From the NCBI GenBank assembly GCA_018066065.1, contig JAGHSC010000257.1:1-18904 (forward strand): a stretch of 18,904 nt of DNA, written 5' to 3'. The notes under the pieces are model-generated. The model was not told the origin of the DNA. It was given only the letters and a program-made list of their open reading frames with translations, and made no database searches. This document shows positions 1 through 7,415 of this stretch, piece after piece; the first letter of the stretch is position 1, and every line of letters starts with the position of its first letter. A program made the translations under genes and the position numbers. The DNA is from Candidatus Cryptobacteroides faecihippi (GTDB lineage: Bacteria > Bacteroidota > Bacteroidia > Bacteroidales > UBA932).

Positions 1-728
1 CCACGAACACCTCAGGCCAGCTCTACGTGGTCCACAGGACAAAGGAAAGCACCGGCTACGTCCGCAACCTCATCATGCTTCACGACGCAGGCAGGAAGGC
101 GGCTCTCTGGGTCGCATATTCAATGAATGCAACGACATGGAAGGATGCGAACGTCGGAAGGAACGACAACTGGATCTATGACCCTGCGATCGCGGAATCG
201 AGCCAGCCATGCCTGACCAGCAGCTACTCCGGCAGCTACGACAGAGGCCATCAGGCCGCATCCAACGACCGTCAGTACTCCAAGGCGGCGAACATGCAGA
301 CATTCTATTTCTCGAACATGACCCCGCAATACGCTTCCCTGAACCAGGGCAACTGGGCCACGCTCGAGAACAAGGTACAGCCATTCGGATGGTCATGCAG
401 GAACACCGACACGCTCTACGTGGTCACGGGTCCGATCTTCGAAAGCGGGAGCACCACCGCAACCGATGCGCTCGGGAAGTCATGTCCGATCCCGTCACGC
501 TACTTCAAGTGCGTGATGAAGTGCTCCTTCAACTCATCCGGAGCAATGACGGCAGCCTCCGGGGCAGCCTATCTCACACCTGGCAACGATGCCTCCTCGA
601 ACACTTCCTACACAGGCTGGATCACGTCAATCGATGCAGTCGAGGAGCTCACAGGCTTCGATTTCTTCACAAATGTGCCGCAAAGCCTCCAGGATGCAGC
701 GGAAAGGACGAAGGTTGCCTTGTTCTAG
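1..728 (+). CDS. DNA/RNA non-specific endonuclease (NUC1/EndoG type), 5'-truncated by window edge
   Basis: Sugar-non-specific nuclease of the Serratia nuclease/endonuclease G family (PF01223), which cuts DNA and RNA with a single Mg2+. The frame is open from the first bases of the window without a stop, so the true start and any signal peptide lie upstream; the GTG at 27 is internal. Numbering from that GTG, the DRGH motif is at residues 72-75 (nt 240-251) with His75 the general base. The metal-ligand Asn is in LNQGNW (Asn106) and the conserved Glu follows in ATLE (Glu114). The His-Asn-Glu spacing (31 and 39) is close to Serratia nuclease (30 and 38). The C-terminal ELTGFDFF block is also typical. 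Members are usually exported and used for nucleic-acid scavenging or defence; export here is inferred. The stop is TAG. A separate promoter follows at once, so it is probably not co-transcribed with the next gene. Confidence 0.93.
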   Translation, partial: TNTSGQLYVVHRTKESTGYVRNLIMLHDAGRKAALWVAYSMNATTWKDANVGRNDNWIYDPAIAESSQPCLTSSYSGSYDRGHQAASNDRQYSKAANMQTFYFSNMTPQYASLNQGNWATLENKVQPFGWSCRNTDTLYVVTGPIFESGSTTATDALGKSCPIPSRYFKCVMKCSFNSSGAMTAASGAAYLTPGNDASSNTSYTGWITSIDAVEELTGFDFFTNVPQSLQDAAERTKVALF

Positions 729-730
729 AC

Positions 731-761
731 TTGTTCCGATGGCGGAATAATCCTATCTTTG
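731..761 (+). promoter_or_regulatory. Bacteroidetes-type promoter for the esterase-GH2 gene
   Basis: TTG at 731-733, a 20-nt spacer, and TATCTTTG at 754-761. This fits the Bacteroides primary-sigma consensus (TTTG, 19-21 nt, TAnnTTTG) well. Transcription would start near 765-768, giving a leader of about 35-40 nt before the ATG at 804. It excludes the TTG at 759 as a start, because that codon lies inside the -7 box. Confidence 0.75.
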
Positions 762-803
762 AAGAAACCTAACGGAGCAATCCGCATCAAGACCCACATC
801 AGC

Positions 804-1214
804 ATGACACGAAGGATTCATGTGGCTGCCGTCATGGCACTCACACTCTTTTTCAGCTACCTCGCTTCCGCCCAGGAAGCAAAGATGCCTGAAATGCCCC
901 GCAGTGACGATTTCCGCACTGAGGAGGTCCATTTCAAGAGTCAGGGAAAGGACATCTTCGGCATGGCGTTCACGCCTGTCGGAGCAAACGCATCCGCAAA
1001 GATGCCGGCTGTCATCATGTCGCACGGCTTCTGCGGTGACCCGGTCCTGTACTATGAGCTGATCGAAAGGCTCGCAGGCGAGGGCTTCATCTGCTACTTC
1101 CTCGACTTCAGCGGCGGCTCCCACAGGATGCGCAGCGAGGGAGAGTTCCAGGACATGTCGATCCTCACCGAGCAGAAGAACCTCGAGGACGCGATAAGGA
1201 TGGTCCGCGGATAG
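804..1214 (+). CDS. N-terminal fragment of secreted alpha/beta-hydrolase esterase (first part of an esterase-GH2 fusion cut by in-frame TAG)
   Basis: 136 codons before an in-frame TAG. The ATG at 804 begins a clear type I signal peptide: basic MTRR, a hydrophobic stretch, then ASA|QE with cleavage near residue 21. An alpha/beta-hydrolase core follows, with strand VIMSHGF holding the HG oxyanion segment and then the GFICYFLDF strand. The fold is unfinished: the nucleophile, acid and histidine are all encoded after the stop, so this fragment cannot be an active esterase. The frame on both sides of the TAG is identical, with no insertion or deletion. The family is the dienelactone-hydrolase/feruloyl- or acetyl-esterase-like group of exported Bacteroidales esterases; the ester cleaved is not known. 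Expression would be driven by the promoter at 731-761. Confidence 0.8.
   Translation: MTRRIHVAAVMALTLFFSYLASAQEAKMPEMPRSDDFRTEEVHFKSQGKDIFGMAFTPVGANASAKMPAVIMSHGFCGDPVLYYELIERLAGEGFICYFLDFSGGSHRMRSEGEFQDMSILTEQKNLEDAIRMVRG
1212..1214 (+). other. In-frame amber codon interrupting the esterase-GH2 reading frame
   Basis: The TAG sits between GGA and AAG, in a loop just before the strand leading to the GESQGG nucleophile elbow. Family members read straight through this region. A single substitution from a sense codon such as CAG, AAG, TTG or TCG would produce it. It could be a real nonsense mutation, a base-call error, or, least likely, a readthrough site. Confidence 0.85.
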
Positions 1215-1244
1215 AAGAATGTCGACCGCGAGCGCATATTCCTT

Positions 1245-4061
1245 GTGGGCGAGAGCCAGGGAGGAATCGTGTCCGCGATGGCTGCCGCCGCGAAGCCTGC
1301 CTGGGTAAAGGCAATGGCGCTGATGTACCCAGCCTTCAGCATCCCTGACATGGCTAAGGCTGCATTCGCAGGCAAGGATGAGGTTCCCCAGACAGTGGAC
1401 TTCCTTGGACAGAGCGTCGGCAGGGCTTACTATGTCGACGCCATGGGTGTGGACATCTGGAAGGCCATCGCAAGCTTCAGCAGGAACGTGCTCATCGTCC
1501 ACGGCGACAAGGATGTCCTCGTGCCGATAGAGTACTCGTACAAGGCCTTGGAGTACTTCCCCCATGCCGAGCTCAAGATCAACAGCGGAGCCCCTCACGG
1601 CTTCTTCTTCAATGAATATTCACACCGCAACGTGGACTGGATCGATGAGTTCTTCAGGAAGGAGGCGGGAGTCAAGGCAGTGGCGAAGGTCACCGACGGA
1701 GCTGTCTCGCTCAACGGGCAGTGGAGACTCTCCTACTGGAAGCAGGACGTCAAGGGTGCCGTCAGGACCCCGGACGAGCTTGCCGCAGTCGATGCAGAGA
1801 CGATCGATGCGACCGTGCCGGGCAACGTCGAGATCGACCTCGAGAGGGCCGGCATCATCCCGGACCCGATGATCGGAGCAAACGTCAACGGTCTGAGAAA
1901 GTACGAGGGCTACCAGTGGTGCTATTCCAGAACCTTCGGTTCACCGAAGCTAGAGGAAGGTCAGAAGTGTGAGCTCTACTTCGGCGGAATCGACTGCTAC
2001 TCAGAGATATGGCTCAACGGAGAGCATCTTGCATCGACGGAGAACTCCCTCATCGAGCATCGCTTCGACATCACGGACAGGCTTGCCGAAGGAGACAACG
2101 AGCTCAAGGTCATCATCCGCTCGGCGGTCATCGAGGCGCAGGGAGACCTGCTCGGGACCATCAGCATGGGTGACTTCGCGGCAGAGGAATCGATCACCTC
2201 GAGAAAGGCTCCGCACACCTACGGATGGGACATCATGCCAAGGCTTGTCAGCGCAGGACTGTGGCGTGACGTAAGGCTCGACATCCTCGAGCCGACCAGG
2301 ATCGTGGACATCAACTGGATGAGCCCTGTCATCAACCCGGCCGACAGGTCGGCATGGATCAGGGCGGACCTCCAGCTCAGCATTCCGTTCGAGAAATACG
2401 ACAAGGCCACAGCATCATTCAGGATGGAGAGGAACGGCAAGGTCATCCACGAGTCCACCAGGCCGATTCTCTCGCATGCGATGCGTACCATCTTCGAGGT
2501 CAAGGACGTCGACTACTGGTGGCCAAAGGGATCCGGCGAACCGGCTCTCTACGATGCCACGGTCACGATCCTGGACACGGACGGGAATACCGTCCTCGCA
2601 CAGGACACGAAGAAGGTCGGCATCAGGACCGTCCAGCTTGACCGCACCGAGATCAACAACCCTCCTGCAGAGCCGGGACGCTTCCGCTTCATCATCAACG
2701 GTGAGCCGATCTTCATCCGCGGCACGAACTGGGTCCCGCTCGACGCGCTCCATTCCCGTGACCACGAATGGGTCGGCAAGACCCTCGACATGGTCGCAGA
2801 CCTCAACTGCAACATGGTACGCTGCTGGGGCGGCAATGTCTACGAGGACCACGAGTTCTACGACAGGTGCGACAGGGAAGGCATCATGGTCTGGCAGGAC
2901 TTCACCATGGGATGTGCCTTCTACCCTCAGCGCGAGGACTTCAACAAGGCCATCGAAGAGGAGGTCATCTCTGTCGTGACCAAGCTCCGCAACCACCCGT
3001 GCATCGCTCTCTGGAGCGGAAACAACGAGAACGACCAGTCACTCAGGTCAGCCCTGCAGGGACACAACCCGAACCCGAACATGGACGTTGTCTCCCGCCA
3101 GACCATCGCAAGGGTCATCTTCGAATTCGACCCGACCCGTCCTTACCTTCCAAGCTCACCTTACTTCAGCCAGGCGACCTACGATGCCGGAGGCAGCTTC
3201 GACCTGCTGCCGGAGGATCACATCTGGGGACCTAGAGGCTACTACAAGGACGATTTCTACAAGAACCCTAAATGCCAGTTCGTCAGCGAGATCGGCTACC
3301 ACGGCTGCCCGAACAAGTCCTCTCTCGAAAGGATGATGCCGGAAGGCCAGGTCTATCCTTGGGAGGCCGGGAGCGACCACAGATGGAACGATGCTTGGCT
3401 CACAAAGGCGACCAGACGCTACGAAGGATGGGGCTACACCCCTGACAGGAACAACCTGATGATCAACCAGTGCCTGGCTCTCTTCGGGGAATGCCCGTCA
3501 AGGCTCGAGGACTTCATCACCGCATCCCAGTTCGTCCAGGCAGAGGCCATGAAGACTTTCGTCGAGAAGTGGCGCGGCAACAAGTTCGACGACCGCTGGG
3601 GCATCATCTGGTGGAACGTACGCGATGGATGGCCGATCATCTCAGACGCCGTGACCGACTACTGGTGCTCAAAGAAGCTGGCCTACCACTACATCAAGAA
3701 CGCCCAGTACGATGTCTGTGTCATGATGCTCGACAAGGTGGACGGATGCAATCCGCTCGTCGCCGTCAATGACACCCGCAGCGAAGTCAGCGGAAAGGTC
3801 ACCGTCTCCGACCTTGAGAGCGGTAAGGTCATCTACTCCGGAGAGTTCACTGTCCCTGCCAACGGCAAGACCGACATCGCAAGCCTCAGCCTCGAGGGAC
3901 TCACCCAGGGCGTCCTCGTCATCGACTACGAATCAGGATCCGTCAGGAGAAGGAATCACTTCACCTATGGTGAGCCGCCTTATGATCTCGGCAAGTTCAA
4001 GGGCTGGATCCGCAGCACAGGGATCTACGATTCCGAATGCCTGGGCTACAGCGACAGATAG
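1245..4061 (+). CDS. C-terminal half of esterase fused to GH2 beta-mannosidase-like glycosidase (downstream part of the interrupted gene)
   Basis: Continuous with 804-1211 in the same frame; the GTG at 1245 is only the first formal start after the TAG and is not a convincing initiation site. In numbering from 1245, the esterase nucleophile is Ser4 (GESQGG), the acid is probably Asp90 (HGDKD) and the base His118 (APHGF). GH2 begins near residue 152 (AVSLNGQWRL). It has a sugar-binding jelly roll, Ig-like sandwich, and a TIM barrel with GTNWVPLDAL, NMVRCWGGNVYED and GIMVWQDFTMGCAFYP, which are beta-mannosidase-subclass signatures. The acid/base is Glu595 (SGNNEN) and the nucleophile Glu682 (FVSEIGY). 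GH2 enzymes of this type remove terminal beta-linked mannose or related sugars by a retaining mechanism; substrate here is unproven. The GH2 part alone would lack a signal peptide. Repaired, the fusion is about 1085 residues. It ends in TAG, 46 nt before the MFS gene. Confidence 0.85.
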   Translation: MGESQGGIVSAMAAAAKPAWVKAMALMYPAFSIPDMAKAAFAGKDEVPQTVDFLGQSVGRAYYVDAMGVDIWKAIASFSRNVLIVHGDKDVLVPIEYSYKALEYFPHAELKINSGAPHGFFFNEYSHRNVDWIDEFFRKEAGVKAVAKVTDGAVSLNGQWRLSYWKQDVKGAVRTPDELAAVDAETIDATVPGNVEIDLERAGIIPDPMIGANVNGLRKYEGYQWCYSRTFGSPKLEEGQKCELYFGGIDCYSEIWLNGEHLASTENSLIEHRFDITDRLAEGDNELKVIIRSAVIEAQGDLLGTISMGDFAAEESITSRKAPHTYGWDIMPRLVSAGLWRDVRLDILEPTRIVDINWMSPVINPADRSAWIRADLQLSIPFEKYDKATASFRMERNGKVIHESTRPILSHAMRTIFEVKDVDYWWPKGSGEPALYDATVTILDTDGNTVLAQDTKKVGIRTVQLDRTEINNPPAEPGRFRFIINGEPIFIRGTNWVPLDALHSRDHEWVGKTLDMVADLNCNMVRCWGGNVYEDHEFYDRCDREGIMVWQDFTMGCAFYPQREDFNKAIEEEVISVVTKLRNHPCIALWSGNNENDQSLRSALQGHNPNPNMDVVSRQTIARVIFEFDPTRPYLPSSPYFSQATYDAGGSFDLLPEDHIWGPRGYYKDDFYKNPKCQFVSEIGYHGCPNKSSLERMMPEGQVYPWEAGSDHRWNDAWLTKATRRYEGWGYTPDRNNLMINQCLALFGECPSRLEDFITASQFVQAEAMKTFVEKWRGNKFDDRWGIIWWNVRDGWPIISDAVTDYWCSKKLAYHYIKNAQYDVCVMMLDKVDGCNPLVAVNDTRSEVSGKVTVSDLESGKVIYSGEFTVPANGKTDIASLSLEGLTQGVLVIDYESGSVRRRNHFTYGEPPYDLGKFKGWIRSTGIYDSECLGYSDR

Positions 4062-4106
4062 ACAAAAGTATAATCAGATAGACTAAAGTACACATAGACA
4101 AAAGTA
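4055..4106 (+). repeat. Three near-identical 16-bp direct repeats between GH2 and MFS genes
   Basis: Copies are CAGATAGACAAAAGTA (4055-4070), CAGATAGACTAAAGTA (4075-4090) and CACATAGACAAAAGTA (4091-4106). The first two are separated by TAAT; the second and third abut. The first copy contains the GH2 stop codon, and the third ends one base before the MFS ATG. Almost the whole gap between the two genes is therefore repeat. Each copy carries a TAG. Possible roles are an operator, a translation-control segment, or a slippage expansion; none is proven. Confidence 0.9.
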
Positions 4107-4107
4107 C

Positions 4108-5427
4108 ATGAAGACAACAAAGCATTCATTCGGCTACTGGCAATGGAGAGTGATCATCTGCTCGATGATCAGCTACGCCATGTTCTACTTCGTAAGGAAG
4201 AACTTCTCGTTCGCCATGCCTCTGCTCAAGGAAGAATACGGAATCACGAACGCAAGCTTCGGAATCATCCTGTCGGTCGCCGGCATCATCTACGGTGTCT
4301 CAAAGTTCCTCAACGGAATCATCTCCGACAGGACCAACCCTAGATGGCATCTGGTGATCGGACTGGCCGTCTGCGTGGTCGCCAACTTTGCATTCGGATT
4401 CAGCGACAAGCTCAGCACGATGCTGACAGGGCAGACCGAAGGACCGGACTTCATCGGAGGGATGGTTCTCATCATGGGAATCCTGTACATCATCAACCAG
4501 ATTTTCCAGGGTGCAGGGTTCGGACCATGCAACCACCTGATGGTCAACTGGGTACCTCCGAAGGAGCTCGCGACCAAGATGAGCATCTGGAACCTCTCAC
4601 ACAGCATCGGAGCATTCGTTGTCTCCGTCCTCTGCGGTTACCTGACCGACTGGAAACTCTGCTTCTGGGTTCCGGCAACGATTGCCACCGTGGGCATACT
4701 CTTCACGATCATCACCCTGCGCGACACACCGAAGTCAGTCGGCCTTCCGGAGCTTCCGGACACCAAGACCGAGCTTGACGACAAGGAAGACGACCCGAAG
4801 GCTTTCCGCGAATTCATCATCAGGAGAGTGTTCAAGAGCAGGATCGTCTGGACGCTCGCGATCACCGACCTCTTCGTCTATGTCGTACGCTTCGCCATCC
4901 TTGACTGGGGCCCTACCCTCATGAAGGACATGGGACTGAGCCAGAGCATGTCGGGGTGGACCGTCGCCATCTTCGAAGTCGCAGGATGCCTTGGAATGCT
5001 GGCAGCCGGAGTCATCTCGGACAAGCTCTTCAAGAGCGGCGCCCAGAAGGTCTGCGCAATCGAGATGGGTCTCGTGGCAGTCTGCCTCGTGGCACTCCAC
5101 TTCATCCAGGACATGGGGCACCCTATCCTCTTCCTCATCGTCCTTGCAACCGCAGGATTCCTTGTCTACGGCCCTCAGGCCATGCTCGGAGTCGTGGCTT
5201 CCAACCAGGTGACCAAGAAGGCAGCCTCATCGGCAGTCGGCCTCATCGGACTGATGAGCTACGTCAGCACACTGATCACAGGCTACCCTCTCGGACGTTT
5301 CGCCGACAAGTTCGGCTGGCATCCGATCTTCCTCCTGATGGCAGGATTCGCAATCGTGGGATTCGTCATCGTGGCCACCCTCTGGAATCTCAAGGGAGAT
5401 GGCTACATCCACGACGAAGAAGCCTAG
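4108..5427 (+). CDS. MFS transporter, organophosphate:phosphate antiporter (OPA/GlpT-UhpT-like) family
   Basis: 439-residue inner-membrane protein with about 12 hydrophobic segments, the normal length for the family. The N-terminus reads ..AMFYFVRKNFSFAMPLL, matching the GlpT VRKNF segment of the first helix (Arg30, Lys31). His165 in NLSHSIGAF and Arg261 in YVVRFAILDWGP correspond to the conserved His165 and Arg269 of E. coli GlpT. Those residues bind phosphate and organophosphate in GlpT, so a phosphorylated or otherwise anionic substrate is plausible, but Bacteroidales members beside glycosidases are not well characterised and a sugar or sugar acid is possible. It follows the GH2 gene by 46 nt on the same strand with no clear promoter between, so the two are probably one transcript. 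The TAG stop overlaps the TAG stop of the opposite gene within the palindrome CTAG. Confidence 0.88.
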   Translation: MKTTKHSFGYWQWRVIICSMISYAMFYFVRKNFSFAMPLLKEEYGITNASFGIILSVAGIIYGVSKFLNGIISDRTNPRWHLVIGLAVCVVANFAFGFSDKLSTMLTGQTEGPDFIGGMVLIMGILYIINQIFQGAGFGPCNHLMVNWVPPKELATKMSIWNLSHSIGAFVVSVLCGYLTDWKLCFWVPATIATVGILFTIITLRDTPKSVGLPELPDTKTELDDKEDDPKAFREFIIRRVFKSRIVWTLAITDLFVYVVRFAILDWGPTLMKDMGLSQSMSGWTVAIFEVAGCLGMLAAGVISDKLFKSGAQKVCAIEMGLVAVCLVALHFIQDMGHPILFLIVLATAGFLVYGPQAMLGVVASNQVTKKAASSAVGLIGLMSYVSTLITGYPLGRFADKFGWHPIFLLMAGFAIVGFVIVATLWNLKGDGYIHDEEA

Positions 5428-7316
5428 ATCGCGTCGTAGAAATAGTTGTAGCGGCGTTCCGGAGCAGATTCTCCGTTGACGAAGAACTCCCTGATGTCAT
5501 CCAGTCTCTGGATGTTGTCAACCCAGTGGAAGTAGAATGAAGGTTTCTCACTGAAGCCCAGGGCGGAGCGAGGGACTGCAATCTGCATCTCGCTGCCCGC
5601 GTAGGAATATTCACACTCGCAGACTTTCTCCCAGCCTTCGGCGGTGCGCTTCTTCAGGGTGGTCCTTGTCTTGGACAGGACTTCCATGTTGACGCAGAAA
5701 TCGTAGCCTTCCCAGCCTGTAGCCTTGTCCTTGTCGGCATCCAGATAGAGCATCATCCAGTTAAAGTAGTTGCTGTCGAAGATGTCCTCAGCTGTCCTGA
5801 CATAGAAGTAGACATTGTCATTGTCGTAAGTGACACGTGACTCGACGATGTCGTTGCGGCCTGTGAAGTTCTCGTATCGGACTCCTCTCGGAGCACCATC
5901 GCACATTCGGAAACGGAAATCCCCCTCGAAGTCTCTGTAGACCGGCAGGACATCCTTCCAGACGCCATAGTCGGAAGATGCGACGTCGATGGTCTTGGAT
6001 GCTGATGCTTTGGCCGGCTCCTTCATTCCCTTGTAGCGTCTGATGAATGCGGCAAGCTGATAGAAGTAGTTGTCGGAGTACTCCGGGTCAGCCTGAGGCT
6101 CGAAGTCCCTGTTGAACTCAGCATTGAACTCATCGACGAAATAATAGGTCCCGACCTGGACCGGCTCGCCTCTGAACTTCATCTTCGCGTTGGCGAGGCT
6201 CTCATCTGCAGGCCATGCACCAGCTTTCCACTCATTCCATCCGGTCACGCAGAGAATCGGCGGCTGGATTTCCATGGCCTTGGCTGCCTGTTCTTCGAAG
6301 AACAGGCCCCTCTTTGTGTTCTCCGGATCAATCAGATAAGCATCGTAGGTCGGGGCATGGCCCATGGTGGAACTTGCCCCTCCATAGGTCATAGCCTCCC
6401 AGAGCGGGCCTCCCAGCGCCTTCGAGATGGACATCTGCTCAAGCTGCCAACCATGCCTGTAGGACAGGTGCGGCCCCTTCGGCTCGTCCATGTAATTGTC
6501 GACAAAGCGCCACTTCTCCTTGTCCGAGGCAGGGAATGCAGCCCACATCTTCCTCCAGGTGAATGCATTGTTCAGAGCATTGTTCGTTGGATGCTGGACA
6601 GGTGCCAGGATCAGAGGCTTGCCCTCGTAGATGAACCAGCAGTCCGCGTACTTCCCGCTCCTGACATAACTCTCGAAGTACCTGTTCATGTAGGAATACG
6701 GCCTGTCTTTGTTCGGACCGTCGACTCCGGCATTGAAGAAAGGAACCAGCCTCGGCGGATTGTACCCCTTTGCCCTGAAATCCTGAAGGACTTCGAGCAA
6801 GGCATCGAGCGGCGGTTTGTTGTACTCATCGAAAACATTGGTGAAGTCCAGGAAGAGGAAATCTATCCCCAGCAGGCAGAACAGATTGATGTGCTTCTGG
6901 ATGACATACTTGTCGGACGACTGATAGTAGCCGAGCTCAGGCTTGTCCCAGTAGTAGTCCGCGAACTGCCAGTCTGTTCTCTTGGGATCCTTCTGATTCG
7001 AAAGGGTGATGTTGTACTCGCTCTCGATGGTGTTTTCATTGCGGAGAGGAAGATGCCAAAGGAAGTAGAACAGGCCGACATGATGATTCGGCTTGACACC
7101 TCCAACCTCGTCATAGGAAGGAAGGGTACGCCCAAGGGCATCCGTGGCGACCAGGTCGTCATCAAAGCTCTCGATCAGTGGAGAGATGCTCTCGACAACT
7201 TCCGGAGCCGGCTTTTCCGGCTCTTCCGGCTTGACCGGAACTTCCTCTGGTTCGACATTCTTGTGGCAACCGGCCACCGCAGCGGCAACCAGCAGGGAAA
7301 TCATCAGTGTCTTCAT
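5424..7316 (-). CDS. Lipoprotein with GH71/99-like TIM barrel and C-terminal CBM9-like domain
   Basis: 630 residues from the ATG at 7316. That start was chosen because MKTLMISLLVAAAVAGC is a proper lipoprotein signal (acylated Cys17) and the promoter -7 box at 7342-7349 rules out the upstream codon at 7352. After a Pro/Glu-rich tether, a TDALGRTLPS lead-in opens the barrel: GLFYFLW strand, DKPELGYY, then LFLDFTN with conserved Asp157, and near its end TGWNEW (360-363, Glu362). That WNEW recalls the GH99-like/WbsX group. The RDFEP..YFYQLAAFIRRYKG segment closes it near 430. Residues about 445-630 form a CBM9/DOMON-like sandwich (TGRNDI, NVYFYVRT, TGWEGYDF). The barrel probably hydrolyses a glycan at the cell surface; linkage unknown. 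It is a paralogue of the duplicated protein at 13481-16990. Stop TAG. Confidence 0.8.
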   Translation of the reverse strand: MKTLMISLLVAAAVAGCHKNVEPEEVPVKPEEPEKPAPEVVESISPLIESFDDDLVATDALGRTLPSYDEVGGVKPNHHVGLFYFLWHLPLRNENTIESEYNITLSNQKDPKRTDWQFADYYWDKPELGYYQSSDKYVIQKHINLFCLLGIDFLFLDFTNVFDEYNKPPLDALLEVLQDFRAKGYNPPRLVPFFNAGVDGPNKDRPYSYMNRYFESYVRSGKYADCWFIYEGKPLILAPVQHPTNNALNNAFTWRKMWAAFPASDKEKWRFVDNYMDEPKGPHLSYRHGWQLEQMSISKALGGPLWEAMTYGGASSTMGHAPTYDAYLIDPENTKRGLFFEEQAAKAMEIQPPILCVTGWNEWKAGAWPADESLANAKMKFRGEPVQVGTYYFVDEFNAEFNRDFEPQADPEYSDNYFYQLAAFIRRYKGMKEPAKASASKTIDVASSDYGVWKDVLPVYRDFEGDFRFRMCDGAPRGVRYENFTGRNDIVESRVTYDNDNVYFYVRTAEDIFDSNYFNWMMLYLDADKDKATGWEGYDFCVNMEVLSKTRTTLKKRTAEGWEKVCECEYSYAGSEMQIAVPRSALGFSEKPSFYFHWVDNIQRLDDIREFFVNGESAPERRYNYFYDAI

Positions 7317-7341
7317 ATCCTTGAGCATGTTCGTCATGCCA

Positions 7342-7373
7342 CAAAAATACAACCCTTCAGCTCCTTTTGCAAA
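7342..7373 (-). promoter_or_regulatory. Bacteroidetes-type promoter for the GH71/99-like lipoprotein
   Basis: On the minus strand, TTTG (7373-7370), a 20-nt spacer, then TATTTTTG (7349-7342) fit both boxes and the spacing. Transcription would start near 7336, about 20 nt before the ATG at 7316. The -33 box overlaps the 10-bp palindrome TTTTGCAAAA at 7365-7374, which lies between the two divergent genes. Confidence 0.75.
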
Positions 7374-7380
7374 AAATACC

Positions 7381-7388
7381 TACCTTTG
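7381..7388 (+). promoter_or_regulatory. -7 box for the GH127-like gene
   Basis: TACCTTTG (followed by CA) matches TAnnTTTG. The predicted start near 7392-7395 leaves a leader of about 20 nt before the ATG at 7416. No good TTTG lies 19-21 nt upstream, so the promoter may be weak or need an activator. TTTGCAA occurs twice here (7366-7372 and 7385-7391), 19 bp apart. Confidence 0.6.
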
Positions 7389-7415
7389 CAATAGCCACAA
7401 TTCCATAAACTAGAC

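Noticed and set aside
1212..1214. Amber codon read as pyrrolysine or a reassigned sense codon
   Set aside because: TAG ends most genes here, there is no Pyl machinery in view, and the codon is not at a catalytic position.
753..1598. 281-codon minus-strand open frame across the esterase region
   Set aside because: Antisense to conserved catalytic motifs; composition is biased and no motif is present.
4063..4106. Antisense promoters formed by TACTTTTG in the 16-bp repeats
   Set aside because: Minus-strand -7-like boxes occur in two copies, but no TTTG lies at 19-21 nt from either, and no gene starts downstream on that strand.
6357..7394. 345-codon plus-strand open frame opposite the GH71/99-like gene
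   Set aside because: No recognisable domain or start context; it is the antisense shadow of a well-supported lipoprotein gene in GC-rich coding DNA.
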